A stretch of 8,773 nt of DNA from Candidatus Falkowbacteria bacterium CG1_02_41_21 (GTDB lineage: Bacteria > Patescibacteriota > Patescibacteriia > Patescibacteriales > UBA12465): positions 1 to 8,773 of the forward strand of contig MNUV01000038.1 in NCBI GenBank assembly GCA_001871235.1, in the 5' to 3' direction. The notes below the pieces were generated by a model. That model was not told the DNA's origin, made no database searches, and saw only the letters and a program-made list of their open reading frames with translations. Both the position numbers and the translations under genes were made by a program. Below, piece by piece: positions 7,523-8,773 of the stretch (the first letter of the stretch is position 1; every line of letters begins with the position of its first letter).

Positions 7523-7720
7523 ATGAAAGGTGTTATCAAAAAGCTGACTGACAAAGGTTTTGGTTTTATCGCTCTAGAAGGCGAAGAAAAGGATTTATTC
7601 TTCCACAGCAATGCTTTGGTTGATGTCCAATTCAACGAATTACGCGAGGGTGATGCCGTTACTTTTGAATCAGAAAGATCTCCAAAAGGTATGAACGCTG
7701 TTAACGTTAGACGCGCTTAA
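7523..7720 (+). CDS. Cold-shock protein (CspA-like RNA chaperone)
   Basis: This 65-residue protein is one cold-shock OB-fold domain. The RNA-binding motifs are KGFGFI (residues 11-16, RNP1) and DLFFHS (24-29, RNP2), followed by the usual LREGDAVTFE and a C-terminus ending PKGMNAVNVRRA. It binds single-stranded RNA and DNA in the cytoplasm and melts RNA secondary structure. The start is placed at ATG 7523: this gives the standard CspA length, and the promoter at 7410-7438 lies inside the longer open frame that begins with TTG at 7400, so that extension cannot be translated from this promoter. The gene is monocistronic between its own promoter and terminator. Its wording (MKGVIKKLTDKGFGFI) resembles Patescibacteria cold-shock proteins, as I recall them. 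Confidence 0.95.
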   Translation: MKGVIKKLTDKGFGFIALEGEEKDLFFHSNALVDVQFNELREGDAVTFESERSPKGMNAVNVRRA

Positions 7721-7735
7721 TAGTTTCTATCTGAC

Positions 7736-7769
7736 AAAAAACCGCTCCGAATTTTCGAGGCGGTTTTTT
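7736..7769 (+). terminator. Intrinsic terminator after the cold-shock gene
   Basis: A stem pairs AAAAAACCGCTCCGAA (7736-7751) with TTCGAGGCGGTTTTTT (7754-7769), with one mismatch and one G-T wobble. The GC core is CCGC/GCGG, and the right arm ends in six T. The matching A-run on the left arm means it could also terminate transcription from the opposite strand. Confidence 0.93.
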
Positions 7770-7791
7770 GTATTCCCAAAGATATGACCAC

Positions 7792-7820
7792 TTGACGCCC
7801 GGTTGATTTTTGTCTAGAAT
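7792..7820 (+). promoter_or_regulatory. Sigma-70-type promoter for the acyltransferase gene
   Basis: TTGACG (7792-7797) and TAGAAT (7815-7820) are separated by exactly 17 bp, each box one base from consensus. The predicted start is near 7827, giving a leader of about 20 nt before ATG 7848. The promoter lies just downstream of the cold-shock terminator, so the acyltransferase is its own transcription unit. Confidence 0.8.
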
Positions 7821-7847
7821 ATTATCACTAAACCAAAAATTTGTTCC

Positions 7848-8615
7848 ATGAAAACAACTAAGGCCATACGGCAATATATCCTTCCGGGGATGAAAAGGGT
7901 GGAAGAAATCACCCGAGCCGTCTTGCGCTACATCGCCAATTGGGTAGCGTATTTTCTGGCGGTTCTTATTTTAAAAGTTTTAAATCACGTTGAACTTAGC
8001 GGCCGAGAAAATCTGCCGAGAGGGAAAGACAGATACCGAATGATGCTCACGTCAAACCATCAAACCCTAATCGATTCACTGGTAATCGGTTTAGGGATAA
8101 CTAGCTTATGGGATTTATTATTCCATCAAAAGCGGATTGCCTGGAATACGCCGGATCGGAAAAATTTTTTAAGCAAGGGCTTCACTAAATTCTTCTGTGG
8201 GTTATTAAAGAATATCCCGATTGACAGGGGGTTGACCAATCGAGACGATATTGGAAATCAAATCCATGGCTGCATTCAAGTCTTAAAAGAAGAAAATCTA
8301 GTGGTTTTTTTTCAAGGAACCAGAACCAGAAACAGCTTGATTGGAAAATGTAAAAGGGGTGTGGCTAAAACCATTTTAGAATCCAATCCTGATTACATTA
8401 TTCCAATTACCTTAATCGGTATTGATAATATTATGCCGATTGGTGTTGGCTTTCGCTGGTTAAAGATTAGGTCAGGATTCCGGGGAAAAATGATTATTGG
8501 AGAGCGATTAGATTTCTCTGAAATTATCGCTTCAAAATCATTATCGGAAAACGCCAAGGTTACTCTAATCCGCAACCGGATTAGAGAAGCTGTTCTTAAA
8601 AACTACCAAGTTTAA
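7848..8615 (+). CDS. PlsC-type 1-acyl-glycerol-3-phosphate acyltransferase family protein
   Basis: This 255-residue protein carries the glycerolipid acyltransferase blocks in order: NHQTLID at residues 70-76 (the catalytic NHxxxxD), IPIDRG at 123-128, FFQGTRTRN from 154 and IIPITLIG from 184. A hydrophobic segment near residues 32-46 (NWVAYFLAVLILKVL) probably anchors it to the inner face of the membrane. Enzymes of this family add the second acyl chain to lysophosphatidic acid in phospholipid synthesis. The third block normally reads FPEGTR, but here the Glu is Gln (Q156), which may alter acceptor binding or indicate a different acceptor. ATG 7848 fits the promoter and the family length. No Shine-Dalgarno motif is present. 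Confidence 0.88.
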   Translation: MKTTKAIRQYILPGMKRVEEITRAVLRYIANWVAYFLAVLILKVLNHVELSGRENLPRGKDRYRMMLTSNHQTLIDSLVIGLGITSLWDLLFHQKRIAWNTPDRKNFLSKGFTKFFCGLLKNIPIDRGLTNRDDIGNQIHGCIQVLKEENLVVFFQGTRTRNSLIGKCKRGVAKTILESNPDYIIPITLIGIDNIMPIGVGFRWLKIRSGFRGKMIIGERLDFSEIIASKSLSENAKVTLIRNRIREAVLKNYQV

Positions 8616-8643
8616 AAAAAGGGAGACCAAAGTCTTCCTTTTT
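8616..8643 (+). terminator. Intrinsic terminator after the acyltransferase gene
   Basis: AAAAAGGGAGAC (8616-8627) pairs with GTCTTCCTTTTT (8632-8643) over 12 bp with a single G-T wobble and a CAAA loop. It begins directly after the TAA stop and ends in a T-run. The likely left end of a mobile element begins immediately after it. Confidence 0.88.
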
Positions 8644-8699
8644 ATATGCCCAATTCCAGGGCAAAACCACGGCCATTAGGCCGTGGATAAGCGGCATAT
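8644..8699 (+). repeat. Nested inverted repeats around a perfect hairpin
   Basis: CCACGGCC (8667-8674) and GGCCGTGG (8679-8686) form a perfect 8-bp stem with an ATTA loop. Outside it, ATATGCC (8644-8650) and GGCATAT (8693-8699) form a perfect 7-bp outer stem. A third hairpin, TGCCC (8647-8651) with GGGCA (8659-8663), shares bases with the outer stem, so those two cannot form together. No T-run follows the central hairpin, so it is not an intrinsic terminator. Hairpins of this CCACGG...CCGTGG type are common at IS200/IS605 ends. Confidence 0.8.
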
Positions 8700-8717
8700 C
8701 CACTATCTTCAATTCCT

Positions 8718-8726
8718 TGCTATAAT
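8718..8726 (+). promoter_or_regulatory. Extended -10 promoter of the transposase gene, probably leaderless
   Basis: TGC (8718-8720) directly precedes a perfect TATAAT (8721-8726), the extended -10 form that can work without a -35 box; no good -35 is visible 15-18 bp upstream. The A of the ATG (8733) lies seven bases after the last T of the -10 box, where transcription is expected to begin. The message would then have no 5' untranslated region. Confidence 0.6.
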
Positions 8727-8732
8727 GTAAGC

Positions 8733-8773
8733 ATGAAATATTTCCGCCAAGCTCACGTCATCTACCACAATCA
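8733..8773 (+). CDS. tnpA: IS200/IS605-type transposase TnpA, N-terminus only (3' partial)
   Basis: Thirteen codons are visible before the window ends, reading MKYFRQAHVIYHN. The run AHVIYHN resembles the start of IS200/IS605 TnpA proteins, in which a hydrophobic/aromatic stretch precedes a YH-I/V-W segment. The catalytic HUH and tyrosine motifs would lie beyond the edge and cannot be checked. An in-frame TAA at 8688-8690, with no other start codon after it, makes ATG 8733 the first possible start. A REP-associated tyrosine transposase (RAYT) is the main alternative, being a related Y1 protein that also lies beside palindromic repeats. Confidence 0.55.
   Translation, partial: MKYFRQAHVIYHN

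Larger units (their letters stand above)
8644..8773 (+). mobile_element. Probable left end of an IS200/IS605-type element (3' partial)
   Basis: Three things occur together: a perfect subterminal hairpin (8667-8686), a promoter, and the first codons of a protein resembling the Y1 single-strand transposase TnpA. In the IS200/IS605 family the ends carry imperfect hairpins, recognised as single-stranded DNA, instead of long terminal inverted repeats, and tnpA is read from the left. The exact cleavage site is not identifiable; it probably lies in or near the T-run at 8639-8643. The remainder of the element is outside the window, so the call rests on 13 residues plus the structure. Confidence 0.55.

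Noticed and set aside
8667..8690. Central hairpin as an intrinsic terminator
   Set aside because: The stem is followed by ATAAG with no T-run, and a proper terminator lies just upstream at 8616-8643.
8644..8732. Nested hairpins as a metabolite riboswitch
   Set aside because: The predicted promoter lies downstream of the structure and the message appears leaderless, so the hairpins would not be in the transposase mRNA. No known riboswitch core was recognised.
1..8773. Recoding of TGA as glycine (as in Gracilibacteria)
   Set aside because: All genes read at full family length in the standard code without internal TGA, and glycine uses GGN codons throughout. The lack of TGA stops among eleven genes is not significant at this sample size.
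1..8773. CRISPR array, tRNA, rRNA or defence system
   Set aside because: No regularly spaced direct repeats, cloverleaf-like segments, rRNA motifs or recognisable defence proteins were seen.

Overview
The window is a gene-dense, AT-rich stretch (roughly 40% GC by eye) with every gene on the + strand. The short proteins, the tight head-to-tail packing with overlaps, the near absence of Shine-Dalgarno motifs and the form of the cold-shock protein all suggest an uncultivated Patescibacteria/CPR (Parcubacteria-like) genome. That assignment is inferred from gene style and family resemblance, not from a marker gene. All eleven complete or 3'-complete genes end in TAA (ten) or TAG (one). None contains an internal TGA, so the standard bacterial code fits.

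Region 1 (2-7283) looks like one long operon of nine genes with gaps of at most 29 bp and two overlaps. In order: the 3' part of a polytopic membrane protein with a large soluble C-terminal domain; the ribosome-assembly GTPase EngB; a small GIY-YIG domain protein; a SpoU/TrmH-family RNA 2'-O-methyltransferase; an FAD-dependent dehydrogenase of the COG2509 type; a YgjP-like zinc metallopeptidase; a small CxxCxxCC (YkgJ-type) cysteine-cluster protein; an FkbM-family SAM methyltransferase; and an ABC-F ATPase. At least three products (EngB, the SpoU methyltransferase, ABC-F) act on the ribosome or on translation, so the operon has a translation-maintenance flavour. The redox, peptidase and methyltransferase members have no known substrate.

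Region 2 (7284-7847) starts with an open stretch (7273-7407) that has no start codon and may be a gene remnant. It is followed by a near-consensus extended -10 promoter, a leader of about 78 nt, a 65-residue cold-shock protein (true start 7523) and a strong intrinsic terminator. A second good promoter then drives region 3 (7848-8643), a PlsC-type phospholipid acyltransferase with its own terminator. The acyltransferase has Gln where the family normally has Glu in the FPEGTR motif.

Region 4 (8644-8773) is the most distinctive part. It has nested inverted repeats around a perfect 8-bp hairpin, then an extended -10 promoter whose predicted start falls on the A of an ATG, then 13 codons resembling the N-terminus of an IS200/IS605-type Y1 transposase. 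This is probably the left end of such an element, abutting the T-tract of the acyltransferase terminator, with a transposase gene read from a leaderless message. The element runs off the window, so the identification is provisional.

I saw no tRNA, rRNA, CRISPR array or obvious new defence system.
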